Assembly: GCA_029532415.1 (NCBI GenBank)
Contig: JAQOTA010000008.1
Location: forward strand, 434,001-498,000
Origin: Marasmius tenuissimus
Taxonomy: Eukaryota; Basidiomycota; Agaricomycetes; Agaricales; Marasmiaceae
Direction: 5' to 3'
DNA length: 64,000 nt
The notes under the pieces are model-generated. The model ran no database searches. It was not told the origin of the DNA and saw nothing but the letters and a program-made list of their open reading frames with translations. Shown piece by piece: positions 32,810 through 45,360 of the stretch; positions within the stretch are counted from its first letter, which is position 1, and each line of letters begins with the position of its first letter. Both the position numbers and the translations under genes were made by a program.

Positions 32810-34336
32810 TCATACCCTCCTGGGCTTAATACCGTTTCCCTCGTCGTGCGCATGCTGGAAGAGATGAAGCGCGATATTTGTCTCGAAGTCTGCATCATCA
32901 TCTTCCGTGGCTCGAGATGGTAATGATTGATTGCTTGCATGCTGGCTCCGGGATCCTTCGGCGTGCAGCGTACTGGGAGTGGTGGTCGCAAGTCCAGAAT
33001 GTTCTTCGAATGAATGACCGAGTCCGATCCGGACAACGATCAGTAAGGGAACAAGCGCCTGTAGTCTTCCCTCAGTTCATATCTATATTGGAGAAGAGGA
33101 CATACTGATATCTGAGGCATTATTGCTGCCATCACGGAGAGAGCAATAGTCCATTTGACTCCGCCAGCACCGTTGTCGAGTAACATTGCCGCAAAAATTG
33201 TGTAGAGAAGAAGCATGATAACCCCGGATTCGACCCTGCACAATTTGAAGGTCGGCTTTTTTTAATCTAGCCTCTCAGTCTGACGTTAATTCAATGCACC
33301 TACACTATCATGATGACGTGGTTATAGGAAGGTCGGTAATAGCGACTGGAGGCAATCTCGAGGTTACGCATTGTCATCCAAATCTTTGCTGCTGTATGAT
33401 AAAGCACCATCAGCCGACTACGCTTTTGTTTCCAAGAATCTCGTACTGATTGTCGCGGTGAGCAGCAGGTTGCTCACAATCTCGCACACCACTGAGATGA
33501 CAGTGGTGACTACGGCACTTTTGGTGGCGTTCTTCAGCCCGAACATAAAAATCATTTTGGTAAGGTCATTGAATTTAGCACAGAAAAATCCTGCGGGAGG
33601 GTTGTGGTGTCAGTAGGTAGTAGCAAGCGAGCATAACTTTCCGCCTACCGGTCTCAAGTAGCATGAGAGTTACTGGGAAAATGATGACCTTGATGGAGCA
33701 GCCACATATGTGGTAGCAACGATAGACCTTTATACGGTCGAGTTCCAGAAAAGAAAATCTTTCCAAGAGAGTAAAGCTTAAGTACCAGGATTATAAGTGC
33801 ATTAAGACTGCAATTTCAAAATTCATGGGTCAGCAACCACGATCTATGAACGCACCATGAAACGTACGCGATAAGCTGAATGACTATATAGAGAATGACG
33901 CTTTTCATCGAGGCGGATCAGGTATCTTTTGACAGGTGATATGTGAGTCCCAGTCACCTGCACGTAGCCTGATTGACGTTGGTCCACCCTCCGATCAGAG
34001 CACTTGTTTGCACGGTCAAGGTCACTGCCGCTACGGTCGCAAGTAGGAACAAAAGGACCGTTGACCCAATGTGAAAGATGAGAGTGCGGCGAAATCGGAA
34101 GTTTCGTCGCCACAAAAGTTGTATTCCGATGATGAAGAGAATGGTATTGCATCCTGGAAGAAAGTCATAGAAGATGAGAGGTGTACTAATTCCTCAAGGC
34201 GAGAATTCGCGTACCATAGAGAAAAAGCTGGACCTAGCATGATCCTTATTTCAGGTGGTTTCGTCGTATAAGGGCTTTCCTCACTTACCGAGGTAGCGAT
34301 GGACGACGATACAAACAGCTGTGAGTTGAGACTCAT
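32810..34336 (-). CDS. Seven-transmembrane protein, paralogue 1
   Basis: Ten short exons inferred by alignment with the paralogues at 41595 and 45589. Exon 1 is 34336-34289 (MSLNSQLFVSSSIATS). It is followed by a 13-nt micro-exon coding LFLYG, an exon with GCNTILFIIGIQLLWRR, SMKSVILYIVIQLI, a 22-nt micro-exon (LNALIIL), VYRCYHICGCSIKVIIFPV, SVVCEIVSNLLLTATI, RYYRPSYNHVIMI, VESGVIMLLLYTIFAAMLL and a cytosolic tail starting ALVPLLIVVRIGLGHS. The successive hydrophobic segments give seven membrane helices. The YRCY motif at the end of helix 3 and the acidic/polar tail fit the large Agaricomycete 7TM family whose ligand and partners are unknown; it is often compared to GPCRs. No in-frame stop was seen. 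Confidence 0.7.
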
Positions 34337-36412
34337 GGTGTAGGAATGTCTAGGAGTTCAATGCAAAGTAACAGCTTATATGAGGCGGCTTGTGACATTG
34401 GCATTTGTGCCAGACTATGCTCAAGAACTCAATGAAAGTCAGGGATCCATTACTTGGAGGAGAGAAGCAGGAATAAACAACACAGCAGGTAGAAGCCGAT
34501 GATCACGGATGGCGTAGCTGTCATTTGGTTTGAGACAGTGTACTCAGCCTGCCTCAGGGCCATCTATATTTAGGAAGAGACTCGACGGTTGAGTGTCAGG
34601 ATTGTAGTCGTTCAGATTCGATCATCCCAGTCAATATCCCACACAACTTTCAATAACCCGAAAGCCCGGTGGTCTGACTCTCCATTGATGTCTCCCGTCT
34701 TTGAAGTATCAAGCAATAACGTGTCTACGGAAATAGGATGGGCTTATGGTAAAATGATCACGGAGACCACGTCGCTGTCCTGACATACATGTGATGAACA
34801 GAAGCAGCCACATCCCATTTTCGATAATGAACGGAGCTTTCGATGTATATGAAAATCCGGCTCGGATCCTCTAGCCGCCTGAGGACACAGGCAAGCACAA
34901 CGGTGACATTGTCATATGGTTGAATTATTTTGCCACAGGGATATGGGTTCGAACACCTGTCTTTAGATGACGCTATGGCGGGTGGTGGTGGTAAAGCACA
35001 GATCGAGATTCTGCGATTCTCATATTCCGGTTACCAGGAGAAATTGGCATGTTCCTGGCTCTAGACAGGATTTAAGGCTCACAAGATTAGAAGACACTGC
35101 ATAATTTAGAGACCAGGGGAAAGTAAGTAGGATTTACTTTTCCCACGGGTGATCTTTACCCACACCGTGCACGCGAGAGTGACCCGCGTGCCTGATTTTT
35201 GGTCTTCAAATGTACTTCACCTTTCCTTTATGCTGCATGGCCTCTAAATTAGTGTGGCCCTGACACGTCGAGCCGAATCTGGACCCACGCAAACCTACAA
35301 GCCTTCTCTATCGGCTCTGATGCATACCAGAGCTTCTATCACAGATGATTTTCGGGCCTTTCTGTCTCGGCGCGTCTTTAATCGTCCGCCTATCGATACA
35401 TCGTTTCCGGCCACTCGGTACGGTATGCAGTTCGGGCCATCTACCATACGCAGGTCTGCGTGAGGTCCCCCGTGGATAGACCAACATGATATGCTCGGAT
35501 TTTATAGGGCCGCTTGGTAGATGCTCGACCAGCTAAGCTTTACCCACTATAGGATTGAATAAAATGTTGATGTGAAGTCGTGAAACCGGCCAGGACACTT
35601 GAGACAAGAGGTAAGTCAGAACCTCACAAGTCGTAACCGCGTAACCAACTACATGGAACGATTCGTGAGTTTGGCTTGGCACCTGAGTTTCATTCATTTT
35701 CCTGCAGACGTACGACTGGGATGTGATCGCGACGTGTTAGCTGTCCCGAAATACGTTCCAAATACCGTCCGACCCCACCCAATTCAACTATTCCTCCCTA
35801 TCTTGAGAAAGGGTCTGACTCCTGAGATTGAAGTTGTAAATGCGGTGTATGGTAAGGAACAGTGACAGACCTCGAAAGTAGCTTTTGCAGGGAGTAAGTT
35901 TCAATGTTTTGAATTAAGGTAACCGGGCTGACACTGTCACCCCAAAGTACCAGAGTCGGGCCTATAACCGGTCAGGAGCTAATTGTGGGGACTGACGGAC
36001 CCGGCACAATTGTTCAAACGGTATATGACAGGCGCCACACAGGATCGCATCTAGGTACAAGTTTCCCACCGCCAAAAAACCTCCTATAGCAAGAACCATA
36101 ACTCTTGGCGAAGTCTGACACTCGGCCCCGGAGTTCGGTTACGGTCTTCCCGGCCCACTCAAAATGAATATGTTTCTCAGGAAATCCTTATGGAGCGTCA
36201 GGCGAGCATATATAACCTTTGCGTCCTAGTCGTGCCACGAAAATGATCAAAATCGGCCTATCCAAATTCCCGAAAAGAACATCTCGCAGAATGCCGTCTA
36301 CCCGACGCGAGTTAACCTGGATCTCTCATTGCGCTTTGAATATAACCTTGTAACTTGAATGAAGTTGCTTCAACGTGAATACCGTCCGACCTTCCAACAA
36401 CCGCCAGCACCA
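34337..36412. other. Divergent intergenic region (7TM / P450)
   Basis: Starts with the 7TM promoter; a TATATAAG-like box at 34375-34382 lies about 40 nt upstream of the ATG. It ends with the P450 promoter, with a CATATATAA box at about 36208. Short frames at 35254-35463 and 35599-35865 have no support. The stretch 35527-35565 resembles 21898-21945 (short dispersed repeat). Confidence 0.45.
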
Positions 36413-38704
36413 ATGCCCGTTCACCTTTTTAGTCGTGTGGCGAGTCTGAGTACACTCTGCCATGACTTCGTCAAATCACCAACTCTGTACTATTATCATC
36501 TCGCAGCAGTGTTTGCCTTGTGGTTGGTTGTTTCTCGAGATCGCTCGGCACGACTTCCTCCATCTCCCGGAAGGGCCCTACCGATAATTGGACATCTGCA
36601 TCTTCTCCCTCAGTCGAGCTTATGGCTTACACTTACGACATGGACCCGGCAGTTAGGACCAATATACCGAATCAACCTTGCTGGTACACACGCAATTGTA
36701 CTAGGGACCCACAAGGCAGTAGCGGACTTATTGGACCGTCGCTCCGGTAATGTATCCCCATCTCCCCTTGGAATATCACACACTGACTTCAACTTAGCCA
36801 ACTACTCCGATCGACCCAGGCTTGTTGTTGCTGGACAACTTATGTCAGGAAACATGAACGTTGGGTTTTTAGATGGGAACCATACATGGAAACCGATGCG
36901 CCGCGCCACCCATGAGTGAGTCCCGAATAGCTTACACGTGCTACCGGCTATACTCAAACTGTTCTAGGGCAATGCATTCCACCACGGCCATGAAGTACCG
37001 TAGAACTCAGGAGGTGGAAGCTTATATTCTGAGTTATCATCTTCTGCAGCAGCCCGCCAACTGGGATTGCCATCTTCAACGAACAAGCAACTCTTCGATG
37101 CTCTCTATCATATACGGCCTGCCTCCGAGGCTGAACTCGATGGATCCTGACATCCGACGCAGCAATTCTTTCGTGTCAGCTCTTCTCGCGGCAGCTGCTC
37201 CTGGTGCATACTTTGTGGAATATTTTCCCTGGATGATGCGTCTTCCTCGCTGGATGTGCTCCTGGAGACGCAAGGCAGAAAAAGTTTTCGAAACTGAATC
37301 CCCTTATTTCGAACGTCAATTCAACGAGGTCGAAAACCGTATGGTAAGTATTGGATCCCTCAACTATTCTATACAATCCACTCACTGGCTTGCTGTCCCG
37401 ACCTACAGAAACAAGGAACTCAGGGTCCATGCGTTGCCACGTCTTTCATTGAAAATCTGGGTAACTCCGGATTGAGTCGACGTGAAGCAGCATGGACTGC
37501 TATCAGTCTTTAGTACGTTAGAATTCCTTTGATGGGTACTCCGTTTTGACTTACGTGCATCACAGCGCGGCTGGTGGGGAAACGGTGAGCCAAGATTCAA
37601 ATCATTGTTTCTAAACCTTTTTGACTCAGGATATTACCTAGACTTCCAGTCAAATGGCGTGGATAATGTTAGCAATCGCCTCACATCCGGATATCCAGAA
37701 GAAGGCACAGATTGAAATCGACAGGGTCATTGGAAGAGATCGTATGCCAACATTCCAAGACATTCCTCAACTGCCATACTTGAGTGCTTTGGTTACGGAA
37801 ATCCTGCGGTGGCGCGGAATAGGGCCGTTGGGTAAAGTTTTTGGCAACTCATTCAGGACGTGTTCGATTCGCAGGCCGGGGCTGGGGCTGTGGCTGACAG
37901 GGGCCTACCTGCCAAAATGTGGACGTTTTGTCGTCAATATGGGCCCCCGTCCAATGAAAGGTCCATATCTTGGTTGAGTAGGCCGGGCCTGACCCTCGGC
38001 CAGCGACCCGAACAGGTCCTAAATACATGATCCTTCCAGTAACTGACACCCTTTTGGTCACAGGTGTCCCTCATCGGTCAAATGCCGACGACTATTACGA
38101 AGGTTTCTTCATTCCAAAGGATACTATCGTCATTGCCAACGTCTGGTATGTCTTCATCTGCTGGCATCGGTAATGAAAGATGGGTTGACGTGCTCTCAGG
38201 GCTCTGAATCATGATGCTGAGGTTTGGGGATTCGACGCTGACAAATTCAGGCCCGAGAGGCACCTCGACGAAACCGGACAACTCAAGAAACCGTTGCCCG
38301 ACACTCATGGAGAATCTCATGTCACTTTCGGTTACGGACGCCGGTAAGTTTTGTTGAACTTCAGCGAGTTTATGAGTAGCTAAACATCTTTTTTTAGTAT
38401 CTGTGTCGGAAAAGCCGTTGCACAGAATAATTTACTGATCCAGACTGCCTGTATCCTCTGGACGACCAGTGTGTCACTTCCCAAAGATAACTCTGGGAAG
38501 ACCATTACCCCAGATCCATTTGCCTGGGTCGAAAGCGGTCTCATATTGTGAGTGTTTCCTCCGTTGGTGAATTACTCCCTTTCTTTACTCGGAATTGCAA
38601 TCCATAGTCGTCCTCAGCCCTTCTCGCTCGAAATATCCCCACGACTTCCAGGTATTGAAGACATTATCGCCGGAACTCTGGATGCGAAAGGAATCGAAGT
38701 GTAA
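36413..38704 (+). CDS. Cytochrome P450 monooxygenase
   Basis: Nine exons that join in frame to 554 aa: 36413-36915, 36968-37343, 37409-37512, 37566-37584, 37642-37831, 38064-38145, 38200-38343, 38398-38547 and 38608-38704. An ATG 18 codons upstream (36359) is a possible alternative. The N-terminal membrane anchor (LAAVFALWLVV) is followed by a proline hinge (RLPPSPGRALPIIGH). Helix I region is YAAGGETTSSQ, helix K ExxR is TEILRW, and the heme-binding signature is FGYGRRICVG with the cysteine thiolate ligand. The sequence resembles the O-methylsterigmatocystin-oxidoreductase-like P450s (CYP5144/CYP5150-like) that are expanded in basidiomycetes. It would be ER-bound and use a P450 reductase. 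The substrate is unknown. The fifth intron is enlarged by a MITE. Confidence 0.9.
37855..38020. mobile_element. MITE-like insert inside a P450 intron
   Basis: A 166-bp GC-rich segment with inverted ends: the left end AGGACGTGTTCG...CGCAGGCCG pairs with the right end, whose reverse complement is AGGACCTGTTCG...CGCTGGCCG (about 30 bp). It lies in the 232-nt intron 37832-38063. Without it the intron would be about 66 nt, the normal size here. It has no coding capacity, and no target duplication was resolved. Confidence 0.6.
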
Positions 38705-38994
38705 TATTCGAGCCTCATAGCTGTCATGTACCTCAGTTATGCTGTAATCATTGTTCACGAGCATACGTGAAGACCGGGCTTGCTACGGTACAGTATCCAC
38801 CAAAAAAAATGGAACCTCCGACCCAGTAATCAGTTCCAATATAAATAACTAATTAACCCAACTCAGTCCAGAAACTGGGGTCAAAAGGCCATGCTTGAGT
38901 GTGATGGCGCTCGCCAAACTGAGTCTCAGAACCACCGATGATGAAAGTCGAAGCGTAACTTGAAGCCCAGGCCCGGGGTAAGTATCATTATGTA

Positions 38995-39036
38995 TGTGAC
39001 ACTATGTGACGCATGAGAGGAGCGCCAAGCGTCACA
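38995..39036. promoter_or_regulatory. TGTGAC pair upstream of coiled-coil gene
   Basis: TGTGACACTATGTGAC (hexamers at 38995 and 39005, 10 bp apart) is followed by an inverted GTCACA at 39031. It has the same architecture as the F-box-like promoters at 6911, 10960 and 54546, and lies 50-90 bp upstream of the ATG at 39087. Confidence 0.5.
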
Positions 39037-39086
39037 CCGTAACAACAGGCGTTGCTTCCCACCACCATCATCGTCGCTGCCTCAAA

Positions 39087-40426
39087 ATGCCATACGTGAC
39101 CCTCACGGTGAGGGTCACTTACGAGGGATCCAAAGCCTCAAATTCGCTCTCGAAATCCATCAAGGCAGCTACGGCAGCTATACGAAAGGATCTCGCATCG
39201 TTCAAGTTACCTATGCCGCTGCCTGACAGTGTTTCGGTCGTGCGCAGAGGCACGATCGAGTTTATTTGGTGTTTTCAGAAGGGCAGCGTACGTTTCTATT
39301 CCAATTTATACGCAGCTCGGAGGTGCTTACTGATTTCTTTGGGTAGTCACTCGACGAAAATGTTACAGAGACCGTTCGATTTCCAGGCCCGAAACTTCGA
39401 GAATCGTTTCGCAAGGCTCAAATGTGGACATGAGCATCTGCTATCTTCAAGTTACAAGGCTCTGAATATCCGTTCTTGTTTTTATTTTTGGTCAGCGAGA
39501 GTATGGAACTACAGTCGAGATAGTGCGTGGCCTGTTATCTTTTTGGTGAAGCTGGCATACTTACCGCCCGCATACATGGCAGTACCTCGTTGCCCTCGGA
39601 GATCGAGAGGGCCACTGCGAACGAAAAGAAAAAGCAACGCGAAGACTCTGGTGGCGAAAGGCTTTATCGACACAAGCAATGGGTTCGACCTGGATATCAG
39701 GAAGAGAAGACGGCTGACGCTGGCGGGGACTTGCAGGAGCAGGCCAAGGAGTTTCTCGACGATATCGAGAAGGTCATGTCAGATAAATCTCCCCCCGTAG
39801 TAAATGCGTCACCGGTTCGTCATTTATTACTTGGAAATATCTTAGTACTAATCAATCATCTCCATCACCTCCAATATCATAGAAACGTCCCTCTGAACCT
39901 TCGTATTCTCCGTCCAAAGCCTCAGGAACATTGTTAGTGGAGGTGAGCGTTGTCTGACTCGAACTTCAAAGTATACCGACTCACGGACGACGACGGTGAC
40001 GTCAGCCTACAGAGACCAAGTTCAGATACTGCGATCGCCCAGACAACGCGGCCGAATGTCTTCTTTCAGAGCTCGCGGACGTTCAGAAGCAGATTGCTCA
40101 AGACCTCGCGTCGGAGCGAAACATCCTTGATCAGCTGAAGAGCCTTGAATCGATACCAAGTGGAATGACGAGTTCCGGTAGTGAATTTGGTGCGTTCTTC
40201 CTGTAACCTCTCTCTTCACGTTTGAGCTGATGTGCCTTCCCTCTCAGTGATCAAGACTAGGTTGAAGCTGGCCGAAGACCAATTGGAAGATGAACGAAGG
40301 AGGAGAAAGGCTGCTGAAGACGCGATTAGCGATATTAAGCGGGAATGTCGGGAACCTTTCATCGTTCCGGGGTTGTTAGATGCTTTTACTATGCTCTCGG
40401 ACCTTTCGACAAAGGTAGGAGTGTAG
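39087..40426 (+). CDS. Hypothetical protein with C-terminal coiled coil
   Basis: A multi-exon gene with uncertain middle. Exon 1 (39087-39287) codes a 67-aa start with KSIKAATAAIRKDLASFKLP. A GTACGT...GGTAG intron leads to an exon beginning SLDENVTETVRFPGPKLRES, which meets a TGA near 39430 unless another intron removes it. A well-supported coding block at 39530-39810 is highly charged (ANEKKKQREDS, QAKEFLDDIEKVMSDKS). Further exons code SELADVQKQIAQDLASERN and the final exon a strong coiled coil (LKLAEDQLEDERRRRKAAED) ending at 40426. I do not recognise the family. It may be intact or slightly decayed around 39420-39530. Confidence 0.5.
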
Positions 40427-41594
40427 TCTTTGCTCAAAGTTAGATGTATGCATGTATTTGTACGAGTTTTGGAAGCTATCCTGTATGCTTATCATCGGAT
40501 ACTGTAAGTAACAAGTTGTTGTATTTTTTCTAGATCGTCATCATGTACTTTCATAGTTTGAGTTATGGGTGCATGGAGCAACACGAAACCCGATGCATTA
40601 TTGACTTTCTGAAGCTCTGTTGCGGCTTTCAATCTTTATAACCACGTCTAGCATAAGGCCGGGAAGATTTCATTGGCAAAGTCATACGTACTCTCTGCAC
40701 ATTGACGACCGTGATTTTAAATCTTCCTACGCCATCTTATGATTTTCAGACCGCGATACGCCGATTGTTTAGTTGGTTCTCTTCTCAGGTTCCCTCGATC
40801 CCCCACTAGTCTTCCTGGATGTTTCCAGGCCATTATCAGTATCTGGATTAGCTCGATACTTCGCTACCTATATGGCCGAACTGTCACTACATTCAAGAAT
40901 ATGCAGGAGTCGCACAGTACATGGGGTTCGTTCGAGGATTCCATTCGTCGTTATTACGATCCTCCTGGTTGACTCTTTCTTTCAACATTTGAGATCCGAA
41001 GAGCGATATCCAGCATAGGTTCTTCATTAAGTATTCCTTTCTGTTCCTCGACACGGTACCAACGGATCGCATAGTGTGGGACCGTGGTCGTCCCTCGAGG
41101 TCTAGTGTACTGCTATTCAGGATGCAGAGTCGGGAGTGCGCCTCTCCGAACTTCAACAATGTCGATGATCAGTGAGGGGAGCAAGCGCCCGCGGCTCGCT
41201 TATTCTCCGAAATTGGAAAGCCATGCACATTGCAAACTCGGAGACCGGTTGTTATCGGATACTGTAAGCCATTGGCCTTATGTCATCCGGAAGTGGATGC
41301 CGCTTCGAGCTATGGAATTATGGGTATTTGTGTCCTGAAGGAACATCGGATGGTGGATCTCTGGGAGGTAAACTAAGGCTCCCACCGTTATTGTAGCATC
41401 GAGATTCGTATCCCTTTGACTCGTTCAACAGCTTACCATATATCATCTCAAGTTCGATATTGAGCAAGCAATCTGCCATTTTCTGAGTCGTTCGCATGGT
41501 CTAACGACTATCATAACTTTTAATAATGGGGACTAAACACAAGTAAATGAGGCCTTTAAGGGAACTGAACGTTGTTTCCCCGCGGTCATAATCC
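40427..41594. other. Intergenic with 7TM last-exon relic
   Basis: No intact gene. On the minus strand, 41195-41128 is a broken copy of the last exon of the 7TM family: it shares GCGCTTG.TCCC.T.ACTGATC and the GGAGTGC.CCTC stretch with the paralogue at 45860-45920, with indels and no usable frame. Frames at 40739-41018 (+) overlap each other and have no family signal. Confidence 0.45.
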
Positions 41595-43143
41595 TCACGA
41601 TTTGTCACCACCACGCACACTTTCCTCATCGCGCGAGTGCTGGAAAGCCTGGAGCGTGATGTCTATGGTGGACTCTTGATTGTTCTCCGTTGTCGCTCGC
41701 AATGTCGACACTAGTTGATTGCTGACCCCAGGCTGCTGAAATGTACCGTGATTCATGACGTTGGCGGAAAGCCGCTGGTGTTCATCTTCGAACGAACGTC
41801 CAAGACCAATTTGGACGATGATGAGCAAAGGGACAAAAGCCTATCCGTATTCTGTTCAGGCTCGGATGCACAGGACAAGGGGAGGGAAAGACCTACAGAT
41901 ATCTGAGGCATCATCGCTGATAGTACCATCAATACAACCATAGATTTGGATGATTTGGTACTTGAAGATCCGTTGACGAGTGTTAGTGCGACTAGAACAG
42001 TGTATAAGATGAGCAAGATGATTCCTGACTCGACCCTACGCAATTCAAACCGTGTCAGAAAATGTTTCCATTCTGAACTCTAGATCTTCTGGTAAGGTAA
42101 GGAAAAAATGACTTACATTATTGTGATGATATGGCCATAAGACAGTCGATAACGACGTCCAGATGCAGCCTCGATATCGCGCATAGCCAACCAGATTTTG
42201 ATAGCTGAGGGAGCGTCATGAGTTGTCGAGGCCTGTTCAAATACCCTTGACTACGGACATTCGTACCGATTGTCGAAGTAAGCAACAGATTGCTGATAAT
42301 TTCACACACCGCCGAGACACTGGCAGTGATCATAGAGACCTTAGGTAAATCTGACGCAACGCTGACATAGGACAATTCGATCATGGCCTTAAAGCCGGCG
42401 TAATAAGACCCTGCGTTTTGAGTTTCTTCATGTTTTGCTTGCGGTCGGATTTATGCGTCAATTTACTTACCAGTCTCGATAAAGATGAGAATGATGGGAA
42501 GAATGATGTATTTGAGAGATCGGTTGCAGATTTGGTAGCAACGATAGACCTTGGAGGAAGTTGAGCACCAATATGGTGACCATCAAAGCGGCGAAGCTCA
42601 CTAAAATCGCGAGCGCGCTGAAGCTGCAATTGGGGGTCAGTCATGCTCAAAACTGCGAAGTGCTTCAGATACGTACTTAACAAGATGAGCAATGATGTAC
42701 AAGATGATACTGTTCATGCGTTGAAACAAGTTGGCTGAGTGATCGCTGATAGCTGGAAATTCGAGTCACCTGCATGCGAGCACGTTGACTGTAGTCCACT
42801 CGCCCATCATGGCACTCGTCTGTATGGTCACTGTCACGGCTGCCATCGTTGCGAGAAGGAATAAAATGATTGTTGAGATGATGTGAAATGTTAGCTTCCG
42901 ACGCCATAGAAGCCGAATACCGAACATGAAGAGAACGGTGTTGCACCCTGGATCAAGGTGGTATTACAAGGGTGAGAGTTGTCCCGGTCCCCATAAGGCG
43001 AGTATGTTTTACTTGCCGTAGAGAAATAACTGAAGCTAATGAAGATGATGTTATTATGACTTGGCTCAGTGGAGCGGGACATGTTCCTCACGTACCGAGG
43101 TGGCGAAGGATGACGATACAAACAGCTTTGAATCAAGAGACAT
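41595..43143 (-). CDS. Seven-transmembrane protein, paralogue 2
   Basis: Same ten-exon plan as the genes at 32810 and 45589. Exon 1 is 43143-43096 (MSLDSKLFVSSSFATS). The 13-nt micro-exon 43029-43017 (LFLYG) is followed by an intron that starts with GC rather than GT (GCAAGT). Next come GCNTVLFMFGIRLLWRR, IILYIIAHLV, the 22-nt micro-exon (FSALAIL), VYRCYQICNRSLKYIILPII, VESGIILLILYTVLVALTLV and the tail AFVPLLIIVQIGLGRSFEDE. Seven hydrophobic helices and a Ser/Glu-rich cytosolic tail of about 70 residues are visible. A TTATAA box lies about 44 nt upstream of the ATG. Probably a plasma-membrane or endomembrane protein; ligand and signalling are unknown. Confidence 0.72.
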
Positions 43144-45360
43144 AGAGAGAGGGATGGTGATAGCCGTGGTCAAGGACAAGTGGTTTATAATGTTTAGCTT
43201 CAGCTTTGCATCTTCTCACAATGTCGTGCTTGAGCTGGAATTTCACATACTATATTGGGACGTGGAACTGGGAGGACTGATCAATCACAGGTGCTATGTG
43301 GTCGTGGAGTATCTGCCGAGGGCATGGGCCATATTCAGTAGGTGGCGGAGTCAGGTCATGCCTGCAAACAGAACACGCCGTTTACTGGATAATTGATAAA
43401 GGATTGAGGTTTATTTTCATTCAGCTATTGGGATGATCAGTTCCCACGCCACAACTAGCCAGATGCCAGGGTAAAGCCCCCCAAAAGTGCTTGGAACTAT
43501 TCACTCCATATTTTGACCATACCTCGACTGTATACTTCAAGTTATACTCGGACAAATGGTCCGTCACTTTAATAACACGGACCCGTTATTGAGAGACGAC
43601 TCATGTGGGACATTTATTCACAGCACTGCATTGTTGGTGGCGATGGACTTTAGAAAAGATTCCGCACAGCCTGTATCCTTCATCAGCCATAAGTGTGGAG
43701 TACACATAACTGATGGCTCCGCTCTCTGGAACAGGATAGACCAATTTAGGTAGCCGCTGAACCTTCAGGTGCAAATAGACATTGTTCTATGGTAGATCAT
43801 AGAGAGGGACAACTGACAGTGTTATGACATGGCTCGGCTCATTGGAGTAGGGTTCTGTTCACCGAGTGAAGAATGCTAACACAAAAAGCTTCAAACCAGG
43901 AACCATAGATGGAGTGGTATGAGCTGAAGTCAAGGGTAAATACATCATATGGTGCAGCCCATGATATCAAACTTTTGCAAGTGGCCGTGTTAGAAAGCTT
44001 TACAAGGTCCGCAGATCCACAGCCGTGAGGAAAGAACCAAGATAACACCAGTGGCATTGGCCAGATTCTATCCGAGTTATTATGGACTATCTATGCTGTG
44101 CTCATGATGGTCAATGACTTATTGCTTGGGAGGTGAGCTGATTCTACAGATGAGCTAAACCCGCTCAGTGAGAAGATAACCCTGCAGATGATTGGCTTGG
44201 GGTCAAAGTTGATCAACAGTTTGAGATATCTTCCATGCTCCTATGCCCTATCAATCAGGGAATGGGGGCCTCTACACATATAGATTATAGTATATCCTGA
44301 CTCACTCACATCTATCTCCCTTAGAGTCGCCGCGCCATATCTTGAATGCAACTTGGTGCTTACCCACTTAGGATCACATCTATTGCATACCACAGCACTG
44401 AACCAATTATGTTTTGATTGAATGAGCGGAGCTGGACCATACCCACAGTGGCGGGTTAGCCTTGAGCTGTACATTGGCAAATGATGAGCATGAGACACAA
44501 CCTGCAAGAGGCTGGGCAAAGGATGCTGTGAAATACAGTCCATTTTGATGCTTCATCAGGTGGGAGCAAAATGGATACAGCATCAACGATCCATTTACTA
44601 CAAGTAAGCATGAGCGCAGATACTAAAACCCAATTGTGGGGATTCAGAAGGGATACCTACTCATTGCTAAGTATCTGTAAAAGTGTTGTAGTCTGGACAG
44701 ACTCAATTAAACTGAGTTGCACAGGCAAACCTTTTGCTTCGAGATACCAGCGGGTGTCGAGACATTGGTGTAGAAACGGAGGGTGATATGATTACTGGCT
44801 TGACTGAGACTGTTCACATTTTACCAATAAGTGAGAAGTGAAAAGTCTGTCATGTCAGCAAGGATGATAAAATGACTACAGAATAGGAAATTCCTTTCTT
44901 GCCACCCCATTCTTTGCCCTGGAACACTTGAAACATTACAGTATTCAGCTAAACTAGGAAAGAGACGATCATTCAGGCAGAATGTCGGGCAACCCGCTTT
45001 TCCCGAGGTTATAGGTCAAGTTCACAAGCACCGACAAATCTAGCGACAGAGATCCGAGTCCCAAATGTAACTTTCATGTTGATTTTAATGGGACCAATTT
45101 CAGTCCACAGATTCTGAATATCTCTATGCCTGCAAGGCTCAATGCCATTGTCTGAGCTGCTTTTTCTCCTCCAAAGAAAATTACTATCCTAATTCGAGTC
45201 CCAATTAACTCTTACTTCTCTACCTGAGTAGTCAATCGGTTAAACAATGCGAATAGCTAGCATTCAAGGACATAGACCAGACTACATGTCTTTGTAAGCT
45301 CCGGTACCTGAAATCTGCGTGATTTGATGCTACAAGCGCTTTCCTCGTAATGCAAAGGCT
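43144..45360. other. Gene-poor stretch inside the 7TM cluster
   Basis: Apart from the exon-1 relic at 43863-43906 (with its promoter to about 43970) I see no gene. The part 44060-45250 is AT-rich with only short frames. It may include old element remnants that I could not delimit. Confidence 0.4.
43863..43906 (-). pseudogene. 7TM exon 1 relic
   Basis: Reads MVPGLKLFVLAFFT, close to exon 1 of the three 7TM genes (M.L.SKLFV.SSFATS), and ends in CG followed by a GTGA donor. It is 44 nt instead of 48, so it is out of frame. The upstream 60 nt also resemble the paralogue 2 promoter. No downstream exons follow before the next gene, so it is a stranded 5' end of a lost copy. Confidence 0.55.
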
